Source of the DNA: Pleomorphomonas sp. NRK KF1 | Lineage (GTDB): Bacteria > Pseudomonadota > Alphaproteobacteria > Rhizobiales > Pleomorphomonadaceae | NCBI RefSeq assembly: GCF_023721755.1 | Contig: NZ_JAMDLH010000012.1 | Coordinates: 39,541 to 103,540, forward strand | Direction of reading: 5' to 3' | DNA: 64,000 nt | In this document: positions 16,274-23,502 of the stretch, in pieces | How the letters are laid out: each line of letters begins with the position of its first letter | How positions within the stretch are numbered: the stretch's first letter is position 1 | Made by a program: the position numbers and the translations under genes | The notes under the pieces: generated by a model | Seen by the model: the letters and a program-made list of their open reading frames with translations, nothing else | The model's database searches: none | What the model was told of the DNA's origin: nothing

Positions 16274-17653
16274 CTACGCGGTCGCGATGCGGCTCGTCCC
16301 CGGATCGGGCACGTCGATGCCCTCCGCCTCGTATTCGTTGAGCTTGTTGCGAAGCGTGCGGATGGAGATGCCGAGGATTTTGGCGGCGTGGGTGCGGTTG
16401 CCGAGGCAGTGGTCGAGCGTGTCGAGGATGAGATCGCGCTCCACCTCGGCGACGGTGCGGCCGACGAGGGCGCGGGTCACCGCTTCCGCCGTCTGGGCGG
16501 CGCGGGCGGCCGGGTCGGTCGAGCGCGGCACGGTGACGTTGCCTTCCATGCGGGCGCCGTCCGGCGAGCGGATGGCCTCGACGCCGATCTCGACGCCACT
16601 GGCGAGCAGTACGGCGCGGTGGATGGTGTTTTCCAGCTCGCGGACGTTGCCCGGCCAGCGGGCGGCGATCAGCTCGCGCTTGGCGTCGGAGGAGAGCGGC
16701 CGCTCCGGCATGCCGTTGATCTCGGCGTACTTGCGGCCGAAATGCTCGGCCAGCGCCAGGATGTCGGCCGGGCGGTCGCGCAGGGCGGGAATCTTCAGGT
16801 TGACGACGTTGAGGCGGTAGAGAAGGTCTTCGCGGAAGCGGCCTTCCTTGACGGCGTCGGTGAGGTTGCGGTTGCTCGTCGCGATGATGCGGATGTCCAC
16901 CGGCACAGGCTTGCCGCCGCCGACGCGGTCGATCACCCGTTCCTGGATGGCGCGCAAGAGCTTGGCCTGCAGGCGGACGTCCATTTCGGAAATTTCGTCG
17001 AGCAGCAGCGTGCCGCCGGAGGCTTCCTCGAACTTGCCGACGCGCCGGGCGACGGCGCCGGTAAACGCGCCCTTCTCGTGGCCGAACAGTTCCGATTCCA
17101 GAAGGTTCTCCGGAATGGCGGCGCAGTTGACGGAGACGAAGGGCTTGTCGACGCGGGCCGACTTGCGGTGGACGTAGCGGGCCAGCACTTCCTTGCCGGT
17201 GCCGCTTTCGCCGGTGATCAGGATCGACGCCTCGCTGCCGGCCACCTGATCGGCGAGCTTCAGCACCGCCTGCATCGCCTCGTCGCGCACCACGAGGTCG
17301 CGGCTGTCGGCGGTGACGGCGGCGAGGACGGCGGCGATCAGCTCGGCGTCGGGCGGCAGGGGGATGTATTCCTTGGCGCCGGCGCGGATGGCGGCGACGG
17401 CCGCCTTGGCGTCGGTGGCGATGCCGCAGGCGACCACGGGAACGTGGATGCGCTCCTCTTCCAGCGAGGTGATCAGCCGCTGGATGGGCAAGGATACGTC
17501 GATCATCACCAGATCGGCGCCGCGCCCCGAGCGCAGCGTCCGAAGCGCGGTGTCGATGGTGTCGGCCTGCAGCACCGAGGCACCCTTGTCCATGGCGATG
17601 CGGGTGGCGGCGGTGAGCTGCCCGTTGAGTGAGCCGACGATAAGCAGGCGCAT
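16274..17653 (-). CDS. flbD: Flagellar sigma-54-dependent regulator FlbD
   Basis: 459 residues. An atypical receiver domain (residues 1-115, with D52 but few other phosphorylation residues) precedes a sigma-54-activating AAA+ domain: Walker A GESGTGKE (148-155), the sigma-54-contacting GAFTGA (195-200), Walker B GGTLLLDE (213-220) and a WPGNVRELEN segment. A Fis-type helix-turn-helix ends it (NRTHAAKILGISIRTLRNKLNEY). This layout, and the position at the end of fliF-fliG-fliH-fliN, identify FlbD, the activator of late flagellar genes and repressor of fliF in Caulobacter. A sigma-54 site upstream of fliK in this window is a plausible target. Confidence 0.92.
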   Translation of the reverse strand: MRLLIVGSLNGQLTAATRIAMDKGASVLQADTIDTALRTLRSGRGADLVMIDVSLPIQRLITSLEEERIHVPVVACGIATDAKAAVAAIRAGAKEYIPLPPDAELIAAVLAAVTADSRDLVVRDEAMQAVLKLADQVAGSEASILITGESGTGKEVLARYVHRKSARVDKPFVSVNCAAIPENLLESELFGHEKGAFTGAVARRVGKFEEASGGTLLLDEISEMDVRLQAKLLRAIQERVIDRVGGGKPVPVDIRIIATSNRNLTDAVKEGRFREDLLYRLNVVNLKIPALRDRPADILALAEHFGRKYAEINGMPERPLSSDAKRELIAARWPGNVRELENTIHRAVLLASGVEIGVEAIRSPDGARMEGNVTVPRSTDPAARAAQTAEAVTRALVGRTVAEVERDLILDTLDHCLGNRTHAAKILGISIRTLRNKLNEYEAEGIDVPDPGTSRIATA

Positions 17654-17667
17654 GAGACTGTCTCCGG

Positions 17668-18009
17668 TCAGCGGTCGGACTTGACGATTTCGGTCATCGT
17701 CACGCCGAGCTTGTCTTCGACCAGCACCACTTCGCCACGGGCGACAAGGCGGTCGTTGACATAGATGTCGATAGCTTCGCCCACCTTGCGGTCGAGTTCC
17801 AGCACGGAGCCGGGGGCGAGCTGCAAAAGGTCGCTGATTCCGAGGCGGGCGCGGCCGAGAATGGCCGAGACGCGCACGGGAACGTCGAACACCGCCTCCA
17901 GTTCGGCGGCGGAGCGGGTGACGGCCTGATCGTCGCCGTCGTCGCCGCGCCGGCGCTCGGCGACGTGGGATTCGAGGTCGATGCCCGAAGGTTCGTCGGC
18001 GGGGGTCAT
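17668..18009 (-). CDS. fliN: Flagellar motor switch protein FliN
   Basis: 113 residues from ATG 18009. The C-terminal SpoA domain (VFDVPVRVSAILGRARLGISDLLQLAPGSVLELDRKVGEAIDIYVNDRLVARGEVVLVEDKLGVTMTEI) is characteristic of FliN. The acidic N-terminal ~40 residues are variable. The frame is open far upstream but that part overlaps fliH; the ATG at 18009 overlaps the fliH stop by four bases, as expected for coupled genes. FliN forms the bottom of the C-ring and binds FliH during export. Confidence 0.93.
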   Translation of the reverse strand: MTPADEPSGIDLESHVAERRRGDDGDDQAVTRSAAELEAVFDVPVRVSAILGRARLGISDLLQLAPGSVLELDRKVGEAIDIYVNDRLVARGEVVLVEDKLGVTMTEIVKSDR

Positions 18010-18692
18010 GTGGCGGCTCCGCTCATGGAAGTGGGATCGGCCGGCTCTTCGGCCGGCAGGTGGCGGGCGATCGCCGCCTCGATGTCGGCGATAATGGCGG
18101 CGTGGTTGAGCACGATGCCGCCGTCGGCCCATTCGATGCGGCAGTCGCCGCGCGCCATGCCCGGCTCGCCCATCACCACGAGGCGGCCCTCGAAGCCACG
18201 GTCGGCGACGAGGCGGCGCAACTCGGTCTGGATCGGCTCGGCGTCGATGTCGGACAGGCGCACGACCAGGTGCGGCGCGGCCCGGAGCGGGGCGAAGCAC
18301 TCTTCGAGGAGGGCGAGGATGCGCTCGCGCGGCTGCCGCTCGACCAGCGAGCCGGCGATCTTGATCGCCACGGTCTCGGCAAGGCGCATGGCGTCGGCCT
18401 CGATGCGCACCCGCTCGGTGTCGAGAACGGCGAGGATGGACTGGGCGGCGCTGGCGAGGCGCTGCGCCTCGTCGGACAGGCGCATGGCCTCGCGGGCGGT
18501 TCGGTCGGCCGCCTGGGCCTCGGCGGTCTCGCGGCCGGCGGCGAGGCCCCGCTCGTAGGCGGCGGCTTCCGCCTCGGCGAGGCGCTGAAGATGCTCCGGC
18601 TCGGGAACCATCACGGTCGCAGGCGCGGCATCGGCGCGCCCGGAAGGGGCCGAGAAGTCGTTGTCGAACAGGAAGCGGGCCGGTGCCGCCAT
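18006..18692 (-). CDS. fliH: Flagellar assembly protein FliH (FlbE-like)
   Basis: 228 residues. Weakly conserved overall, but size, position and layout fit FliH/FlbE: an N-terminal segment with aromatic residues (FLFDNDFS), a long alanine- and glutamate-rich helix with GxxxG-like spacing (AYERGLAAGRETAEAQAADRTAREA), and a C-terminal domain resembling the FliH/YscL fold (CRIEWADGGIVLNHAAIIADIEAAIARHL). FliH holds the export ATPase FliI and docks it to FliN. The ORF lies between fliG and fliN. Confidence 0.85.
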   Translation of the reverse strand: MAAPARFLFDNDFSAPSGRADAAPATVMVPEPEHLQRLAEAEAAAYERGLAAGRETAEAQAADRTAREAMRLSDEAQRLASAAQSILAVLDTERVRIEADAMRLAETVAIKIAGSLVERQPRERILALLEECFAPLRAAPHLVVRLSDIDAEPIQTELRRLVADRGFEGRLVVMGEPGMARGDCRIEWADGGIVLNHAAIIADIEAAIARHLPAEEPADPTSMSGAAT

Positions 18693-18720
18693 CAGCGGAT
18701 ACTCCTTGGCGAGAGGCTCG

Positions 18721-19785
18721 TCACATGACGAGTTCGTCTTCGCCCTTGTTCTTGGAAATCATGATCTCGCCCTTGGCGGCGAGATCCTTGGCGAGATTGA
18801 TGAGGGCGGCCTGGGCGTCGTCGACGTCGCGCAGGCGGACGGCGCCCATGGCCTCCATGTCTTCCTTCAGCATGGCCGAGGCGCGGGCCGACATGTTGGC
18901 GAAGAAGAAGTCGCGCACGCCTTCCTTGGCGCCCTTCAGCGCCATGGCCAGCTTGTCCTTCTCCACCTGGCGGAGCAGCGTCTGGATGGCGCCGGCGTCC
19001 AGCTTGCCGAGATCGTCGAAGGTGAACATCAGCGCCTTGATGCGGTCGGCGGCGTCGCGGTTGTGCTCCTCCAGCGCGGCGATGAACTTGGCCTCGGTGT
19101 TGCGGTCGAAGGAGTTGAAGATCTCGGCCATCAGCTCGTGGGCGTCGCGGCGCTGGGTGTTGGTGAGGTTCGACATGAACTCGACGCGCAGCGTCTGCTC
19201 AACCTTCTCGAGGATGTCCTTCTGCACCGACTCCATCTTCAGCATGCGGTCGACGACCTCGAGGGCGAATTCGTCGGGCAGCTTGGACAGGACGCGCGCC
19301 GCGTGGTCGGAGTTGATCTTGGACAGGACGACGGCGACGGTCTGCGGGTATTCGTTCTTCAGGTAGTTGGCGAGCACGTTCTCCTGAACGTTGGAGAGCT
19401 TCTCCCACATGTTGCGGCCGGCCGGACCACGGATCTCGTCCATGATGGCGTTGACCTTGTCCTGCGGCAGCACGGCGAGCAGCAGGCGCTCGGTGGTGTC
19501 GTAGTTGCCGAGAAGGGCGCCGGAGGACGAGACGCGGGTAACGAACTCGATCATCAGGTCGTCGAGCATGCTCGGGGTGATCGGCCCGAGCTTGGACATG
19601 GCGACGGACAGTTGCTTGATCTCGATCTCGTCGAGCAGCTTCCAGATGGGGCCGCCGTAGCGGTCGCCGAGGGCGAGCATCATGACGGCCGCCTTCTCGG
19701 CGCCGTTCATCGCGCGGCTTTCGCCGTCGGAAGAGATGGTGAGCGTGTTGCCCTTGGCAACAAGCGCGGTCGGGGACAGGGCCAT
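18721..19785 (-). CDS. fliG: Flagellar motor switch protein FliG
   Basis: 354 residues. All three FliG domains are recognisable: the N-terminal domain beginning [29 protein letters not shown], a middle domain with the EHPQ-region equivalent [28 protein letters not shown], and a C-terminal torque domain with the charged helix [15 protein letters not shown] segment ([28 protein letters not shown]). The ATG abuts the fliF stop (TAA immediately followed by ATG), so translation is coupled. FliG links the MS-ring to the rotor C-ring. Confidence 0.95.
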   Translation of the reverse strand: MALSPTALVAKGNTLTISSDGESRAMNGAEKAAVMMLALGDRYGGPIWKLLDEIEIKQLSVAMSKLGPITPSMLDDLMIEFVTRVSSSGALLGNYDTTERLLLAVLPQDKVNAIMDEIRGPAGRNMWEKLSNVQENVLANYLKNEYPQTVAVVLSKINSDHAARVLSKLPDEFALEVVDRMLKMESVQKDILEKVEQTLRVEFMSNLTNTQRRDAHELMAEIFNSFDRNTEAKFIAALEEHNRDAADRIKALMFTFDDLGKLDAGAIQTLLRQVEKDKLAMALKGAKEGVRDFFFANMSARASAMLKEDMEAMGAVRLRDVDDAQAALINLAKDLAAKGEIMISKNKGEDELVM

Positions 19786-21477
19786 TTACGCGGGAACCTC
19801 CGACAGCCAGTTGCGAATGATGATCGCCGCCTCGTTGGGATTGTCGTTGACGAGTTCGCCCACCTTGCGCACCTGGTCGAGCTGCTGGGCGCCCTGCGCC
19901 TTGGCGTTCTCGATGCGGGTGTCGGAGGGTGGCGCGGGCAGCTCGGGCGTTTCGGCGACGGTTTCGAGGCCGTCGGGGCCGAGCACCACCGGTTTGCCGT
20001 CCGGGTTGAGCACCACCGTCACCGCGCCACGGCCGGCGGCGGCGGCTTCGCTCAGCGCCGAGGTGATGGCCGGCAGCGTCTCGGCGTCGATGTCCGAGCC
20101 GAGGATGCGGCGGATCAGCGGACGGACGGCGAAGAGAAGCACCAGGAGCGTCACCAGGATCAACACGCCCATCTCGGCGAAGCGCATGATGTCCTCGCGC
20201 GAGAAGTCGAACATCGAGGCGGGCGTCGTGGCGAAGTCGGCCGGGGTGGGCGGGCTGTCGGCGAACTGGAGGTTGACCACCTGCAGCTGGTCGCCGCGCT
20301 TGTCGTCGAAGCCCATGGCGGTGCGCACCAGCGCGGTGATCTGGTCGAGCTCGGGCTGCGGGCGCGGCGCGTAGACCATGACGCCGTTGGCATCCGGTTC
20401 GTAGCGACCATCGACCAGCACGGCGACCGACAGGCGCTTGACGCCGCCGACCTCGGTCACCTGGGTCCGCGTGACCTTGGAGATCTCGTAGTTGACCGTT
20501 TCCTCGGTGGTCTGGGCGTTGTCGGAGGTCTGCGAGGTGCCTTGCGCGTTCTGGCCCTGGTTGGCGTTGGGGATCTGGTTGCCGGCCGTGACGGGCGGGT
20601 TGCCCTGATTGTCCTGGCTCAGCGACTTTTCCTCGCGCGTCTGGGTGGAGCGGACGACCTGACCGTTGGGGTCGTAGGTGTCCTGCGTTTCCTGGATGCG
20701 GTTGAAGTCGAGCTCGGCGGCGACGCGAACGCGGGCTCTACCGGCGCCGACCACGCTCTCGACGATGTCGCGGACGCGGTTCTCCACCTGGGTCTGGTAG
20801 GCGGCGGTGCGCTCGTCGGCGTTGGTGGCGAGGTAGGCGGCGCTGCTTTCGTCGCCGTTGCCCTGGGCGAGCAGGCGGCCGGTCTCGTCGACCACCGAAA
20901 TGCGCGAGGGATCGAGGCCGGGAACGGCCGAACCGACGAGGTGCTGGATGGCGCGGATCTGGCCGGGGTCGAGCGTGCCGCGCGTCTTCAGCACGATGGC
21001 GGCGGTGGGCTTCTGCTCGTCCTTCTTGAACAGCTGCTTCTCCGGCAGCACCAGATGGACGCGGGCCTGATCGACCTGCCGGATGGTGCGGATGGTGCGC
21101 GACAGCTCGCCTTCAAGGGCGCGCAGCGCGTTGACCGACTGCACGAAGGAGGTGGTGCCGAGCGCGTCGGTCTTGTCGAAGATCTCGTAGCCGACGCTGT
21201 CGCCGGCCGGCAGGCCCTGCTGGGCCAGCGTCATGCGGGTCTCGTCGAGCTTGGTCTCGTCGACCAGGATGGTGGTGCCGTTGTCCTTCATCGTGAAGGC
21301 GGTGCCGGCCGAGGTGAGCTGCTGGGCGATGGCAGCGGAATCGCCCATGCTGAGGCCGGTATAGAGCGGAACCTGCTGGATGGCCGAGAAGCGGAGCACG
21401 ATGAAGACGAAGAAGCCGACGAGGCCCAGCGCGACGGCACCCATCGCCGCCAGCCGGCTCGGCCCCAGGCTCTTCAT
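19786..21477 (-). CDS. fliF: Flagellar MS-ring protein FliF
   Basis: 563 residues from ATG 21477 (MKSLGPSRLAA), chosen because GGAG lies six bases upstream; ATG 21504 and 21570 lack a good site. Two membrane helices (AAMGAVALGLVGFFVFIVL near the N-terminus and MGVLILVTLLVLLFAVRPLI near residue 445) bracket a large periplasmic part with the YscJ/FliF motifs VPLYTGLSMGDSAAIAQQL and RALEGELSRTIRTIRQVDQARVHLVLPE. The C-terminal tail binds FliG. First gene of fliF-fliG-fliH-fliN-flbD. Confidence 0.95.
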   Translation of the reverse strand: MKSLGPSRLAAMGAVALGLVGFFVFIVLRFSAIQQVPLYTGLSMGDSAAIAQQLTSAGTAFTMKDNGTTILVDETKLDETRMTLAQQGLPAGDSVGYEIFDKTDALGTTSFVQSVNALRALEGELSRTIRTIRQVDQARVHLVLPEKQLFKKDEQKPTAAIVLKTRGTLDPGQIRAIQHLVGSAVPGLDPSRISVVDETGRLLAQGNGDESSAAYLATNADERTAAYQTQVENRVRDIVESVVGAGRARVRVAAELDFNRIQETQDTYDPNGQVVRSTQTREEKSLSQDNQGNPPVTAGNQIPNANQGQNAQGTSQTSDNAQTTEETVNYEISKVTRTQVTEVGGVKRLSVAVLVDGRYEPDANGVMVYAPRPQPELDQITALVRTAMGFDDKRGDQLQVVNLQFADSPPTPADFATTPASMFDFSREDIMRFAEMGVLILVTLLVLLFAVRPLIRRILGSDIDAETLPAITSALSEAAAAGRGAVTVVLNPDGKPVVLGPDGLETVAETPELPAPPSDTRIENAKAQGAQQLDQVRKVGELVNDNPNEAAIIIRNWLSEVPA

Positions 21478-21580
21478 GAATTCTCCAAATCCACCCACAC
21501 CCATTCCCCATTGTTCGACACGGCGTGAATCGTCGACGCCGCCGTGGACCAAGGCGGCAATTATTTCCACACGCTTATGG

Positions 21581-21595
21581 TAAACAAGTTATTAA
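21581..21595. promoter_or_regulatory. Candidate CtrA box upstream of fliF
   Basis: TAAA-caagtta-TTAA differs at one base from TTAA-N7-TTAA. It lies about 105 bp upstream of the fliF start, as expected for a CtrA-controlled class II flagellar operon. Confidence 0.45.
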
Positions 21596-21709
21596 CGCCC
21601 AAAGGGCGATCCGGCGGGATTGGCGGAAAACCGCAGGAACCGGTTTATGAAGATTTGCATTATTCACGGCATTTTTTGCCGGGTGTGGTCAAAAAGCGTC
21701 GCAAAAGAC

Positions 21710-21743
21710 AAGGGCGGCCGATCCGTCCGGACCGGCCGCCCTT
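21710..21743 (-). terminator. Terminator after sciP
   Basis: A perfect 11-bp stem, AAGGGCGGCCG (21710-21720) with CGGCCGCCCTT (21733-21743), about 25 bases after the sciP stop. Read leftwards it is followed by CTTTTGCGACGC and a T-run. Confidence 0.7.
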
Positions 21744-21768
21744 GGAAAGTGGCGTTGTTAAGTCCCGC

Positions 21769-22044
21769 TCAGGGACGATATTGCTGAACGCGCGTGGCCC
21801 TGAGGCCGGCGAGCCCATGCTTGTCGATGGACTGCTGCCAGGACAGGAACTCCTCGACGGTGAGGGTGTAGCGCTTGCAGGCTTCTTCCAGCGACAGGAG
21901 GCCGCCACGAACGGCGGCAACGACTTCCGCCTTGCGGCGGATCACCCAGCGCTGAGTGCCCTCAGGCGGCAAATCGGCGATCGTCAACGGACTCCCATCG
22001 GGTCCTATGACGTATTTTACGCGCGGACGCATCTGTTCGGTCAT
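21769..22044 (-). CDS. sciP: CtrA inhibitor SciP (DUF1153)
   Basis: 91 residues from ATG 22044. The sequence is nearly a consensus DUF1153 protein: RPRVKYVIGPDGSPLTIADLP, RWVIRRKAEVVAAVRGGLLSLEEACKRYTLTVEEFLSWQ (a helix-turn-helix) and HGLAGLRATRVQQYRP. In Caulobacter SciP binds CtrA and DNA and limits transcription of CtrA-activated genes, among them flagellar genes. There too the gene lies next to fliF. The frame continues five codons further to a TTG, but ATG 22044 matches the usual N-terminus. High conservation makes the identification firm. Confidence 0.92.
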   Translation of the reverse strand: MTEQMRPRVKYVIGPDGSPLTIADLPPEGTQRWVIRRKAEVVAAVRGGLLSLEEACKRYTLTVEEFLSWQQSIDKHGLAGLRATRVQQYRP

Positions 22045-22095
22045 TCTACTCTCACACAAATCTGACCTTCAGGAGAGCATCCTAAATCAAGCCGT

Positions 22096-22110
22096 TTAAA
22101 AAACGCCTAA
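22096..22110. promoter_or_regulatory. Candidate CtrA box upstream of sciP
   Basis: TTAA-aaaacgc-CTAA, one mismatch from TTAA-N7-TTAA, about 52 bp upstream of the sciP start. sciP is CtrA-activated in Caulobacter. AT-rich context weakens the case. Confidence 0.35.
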
Positions 22111-22365
22111 TTCACTTGCAAGAATTCAGTAAGATTTTGAACGACTTGCAGAAAGCCTGCGGTTTGCCGCGCTTTAGGAATTGGGCCGTCCGGTGGCGGA
22201 AAAGACTTGATTTGGCCGTCGAAAGATTAACGGGCCCATGTCCCGGGGCTTGTGCGCAGCTTACCCGGCGAAGCCCATGACCCTTTTGCAACGATGCCAG
22301 TCGATCGGGAAAACCACTTATTCGGCGTGGTGGCAAATTCCGGCGACAGCGATTGGAGGTGCTCA

Positions 22366-22625
22366 ATGGCGGAACGCTTCATGGAGAGCTGGTCATTGCA
22401 CTGGCTCGAAGCGGCGGGCGATCTCGGGCGCCATCGCGCGGCCATTCTCGACAGCTTGGTCCGTTGCATCGAGCCGGCTGGACGAGGACGGCTACGACCA
22501 CGCCGCCTGGTTCCATGGTCGGGGCCTTATCCGCGCCGGTTCGGCTATAGTCTGGGCTACGACAATCGACGTTCCCGCCGCGACCGTCGTCGCGGCGGCC
22601 GAAGAAGCGGCCTGGCCTCATAGCC
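22366..22625 (+). pseudogene. Decayed remnant of a DUF2268-like putative Zn-protease gene
   Basis: Three frame-shifted pieces read in order. The first frame gives MAERFMESWSLHWLEAAGDLGRHRAAIL (22366-22450), resembling the N-terminus of DUF2268 proteins. The second gives DEDGYDHAAWFHG (about 22480-22520), then the first frame resumes with PRRFGYSLGYD (about 22532-22564). Finally the second frame gives TIDVPAATVVAAAEEAAWP (22560-22620), which together resemble the C-terminus of the same family. The central part with the HExxH zinc site is missing. So an internal deletion plus frameshifts seem to have killed the gene. Family assignment is from memory of its conserved ends. Confidence 0.45.
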
Positions 22626-22650
22626 CGTCGAGGTCCGTCACGGCGGGATA

Positions 22651-22693
22651 TGACAAAGCCGCCGTCGACACGATCGCCGACGGCGGCTTGTCA
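22651..22693 (+). terminator. Strong hairpin downstream of the remnant gene
   Basis: TGACAAAGCCGCCGTCG (22651-22667) pairs with CGACGGCGGCTTGTCA (22678-22693) with a single bulged base. It begins 25 bases after the remnant and may be its former terminator. Confidence 0.5.
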
Positions 22694-22708
22694 GGAGAAT
22701 GTGGCGTC

Positions 22709-22814
22709 TAGAGCCTTTCCGGCAAACCCTGGTTCGCCGGAAAGGCTCTAACTATTTGTTTCGCCGCGATTTCGGACGCAAAACCGGTTCCCGCTCTTGC
22801 TGAAATTGCTCTAG
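22709..22814. repeat. Rhizobial-type intergenic repeat, copy 2
   Basis: Homologous in reverse orientation to 5709-5809. It contains a perfect 15-bp stem, TAGAGCCTTTCCGGC (22709-22723) with GCCGGAAAGGCTCTA (22736-22750), with an inner AACC/GGTT, and then the CGGACGCAAAACCGGTTCCCGC core. It sits between the remnant gene and the flgD stop and may end flgD transcription. Confidence 0.65.
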
Positions 22815-22816
22815 GA

Positions 22817-23479
22817 TCACTCGCTCACTTCGGTCAACGCCGACAGCGGGACCAAGCGGCCGTTGACCTTGATGTAGGGCTGGGCCGAGGAGGTATCGAC
22901 CGCCTGCACCTTGCCGGTGACCTCGGTGGTGATGCTGACCTTCTTGCCATTGTCGTCGACACCGGAGACCGAAATCGTGAAGGCGCCGGAGGATTCGCTA
23001 TAGTCGCCGCTTGGCGTGCCCTTGCCATCCCAGGAGAAGGTGTTCTGGCCGCTCTTCAGATCGGTGGTGCCTTGGTAGACGACGCCGCCAGCGTCGTCGG
23101 TGATGGTGACGGTGGCGTCCTTCGCGGCGGCCGAGGAGTTGATCGTCCAATCGGCCTTGCCGCCGTCCATCTTGGTGGTGTCGGAATAGGCGGTAACCGA
23201 CTTGCCGACGTAATTGACCAGCTGGAGCGCGGCGCTGGACGTCAGCGTATCCATCATCGCCTGAAGGTTGGCGTTGGTCTGCATCTGCTGCTCGACCGCC
23301 GAATACTGGACGAGCTGCTGGGTGAAGTTGTTGACGTCCATCGGGGAGAGCGGGCTCTGCGTCTTGAGCTGCGTGGTGAGCAGCGTCAGGAACGTGGTGT
23401 AGTTGGACGTCAGCGAGTTGGTCGCTGCCGAGGCGCTACTGCCGCTACCAGAGGAGGAACTGACACCAGAAACGCTCAT
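22817..23479 (-). CDS. flgD: Flagellar hook capping protein FlgD
   Basis: 220 residues. The N-terminal half has the conserved FlgD segment FLTLLTTQLKTQSPLSPMDVNNFTQQLVQYSAVEQQMQTN, followed by VNYVGKSVTAYSDTTKM and an Ig-like FLG_D domain (SFSWDGKG-type: NTFSWDGKGTPSGDYSESSGAFTISVSG). The first 25 residues are a serine-rich export region. FlgD forms the temporary cap on the growing hook and is exported by the flagellar type III system. ATG 23479 has GGAG seven bases upstream. It is 23 bases downstream of fliK and surely cotranscribed. Confidence 0.94.
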   Translation of the reverse strand: MSVSGVSSSSGSGSSASAATNSLTSNYTTFLTLLTTQLKTQSPLSPMDVNNFTQQLVQYSAVEQQMQTNANLQAMMDTLTSSAALQLVNYVGKSVTAYSDTTKMDGGKADWTINSSAAAKDATVTITDDAGGVVYQGTTDLKSGQNTFSWDGKGTPSGDYSESSGAFTISVSGVDDNGKKVSITTEVTGKVQAVDTSSAQPYIKVNGRLVPLSALTEVSE

Positions 23480-23502
23480 GATGGTCTCCTGATACTCGAT
23501 AC

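Noticed and set aside
22238..22711. An intact 157-residue gene on the plus strand
   Set aside because: The family-like pieces switch frame within it; no single frame gives a coherent protein, so it is better read as a remnant.
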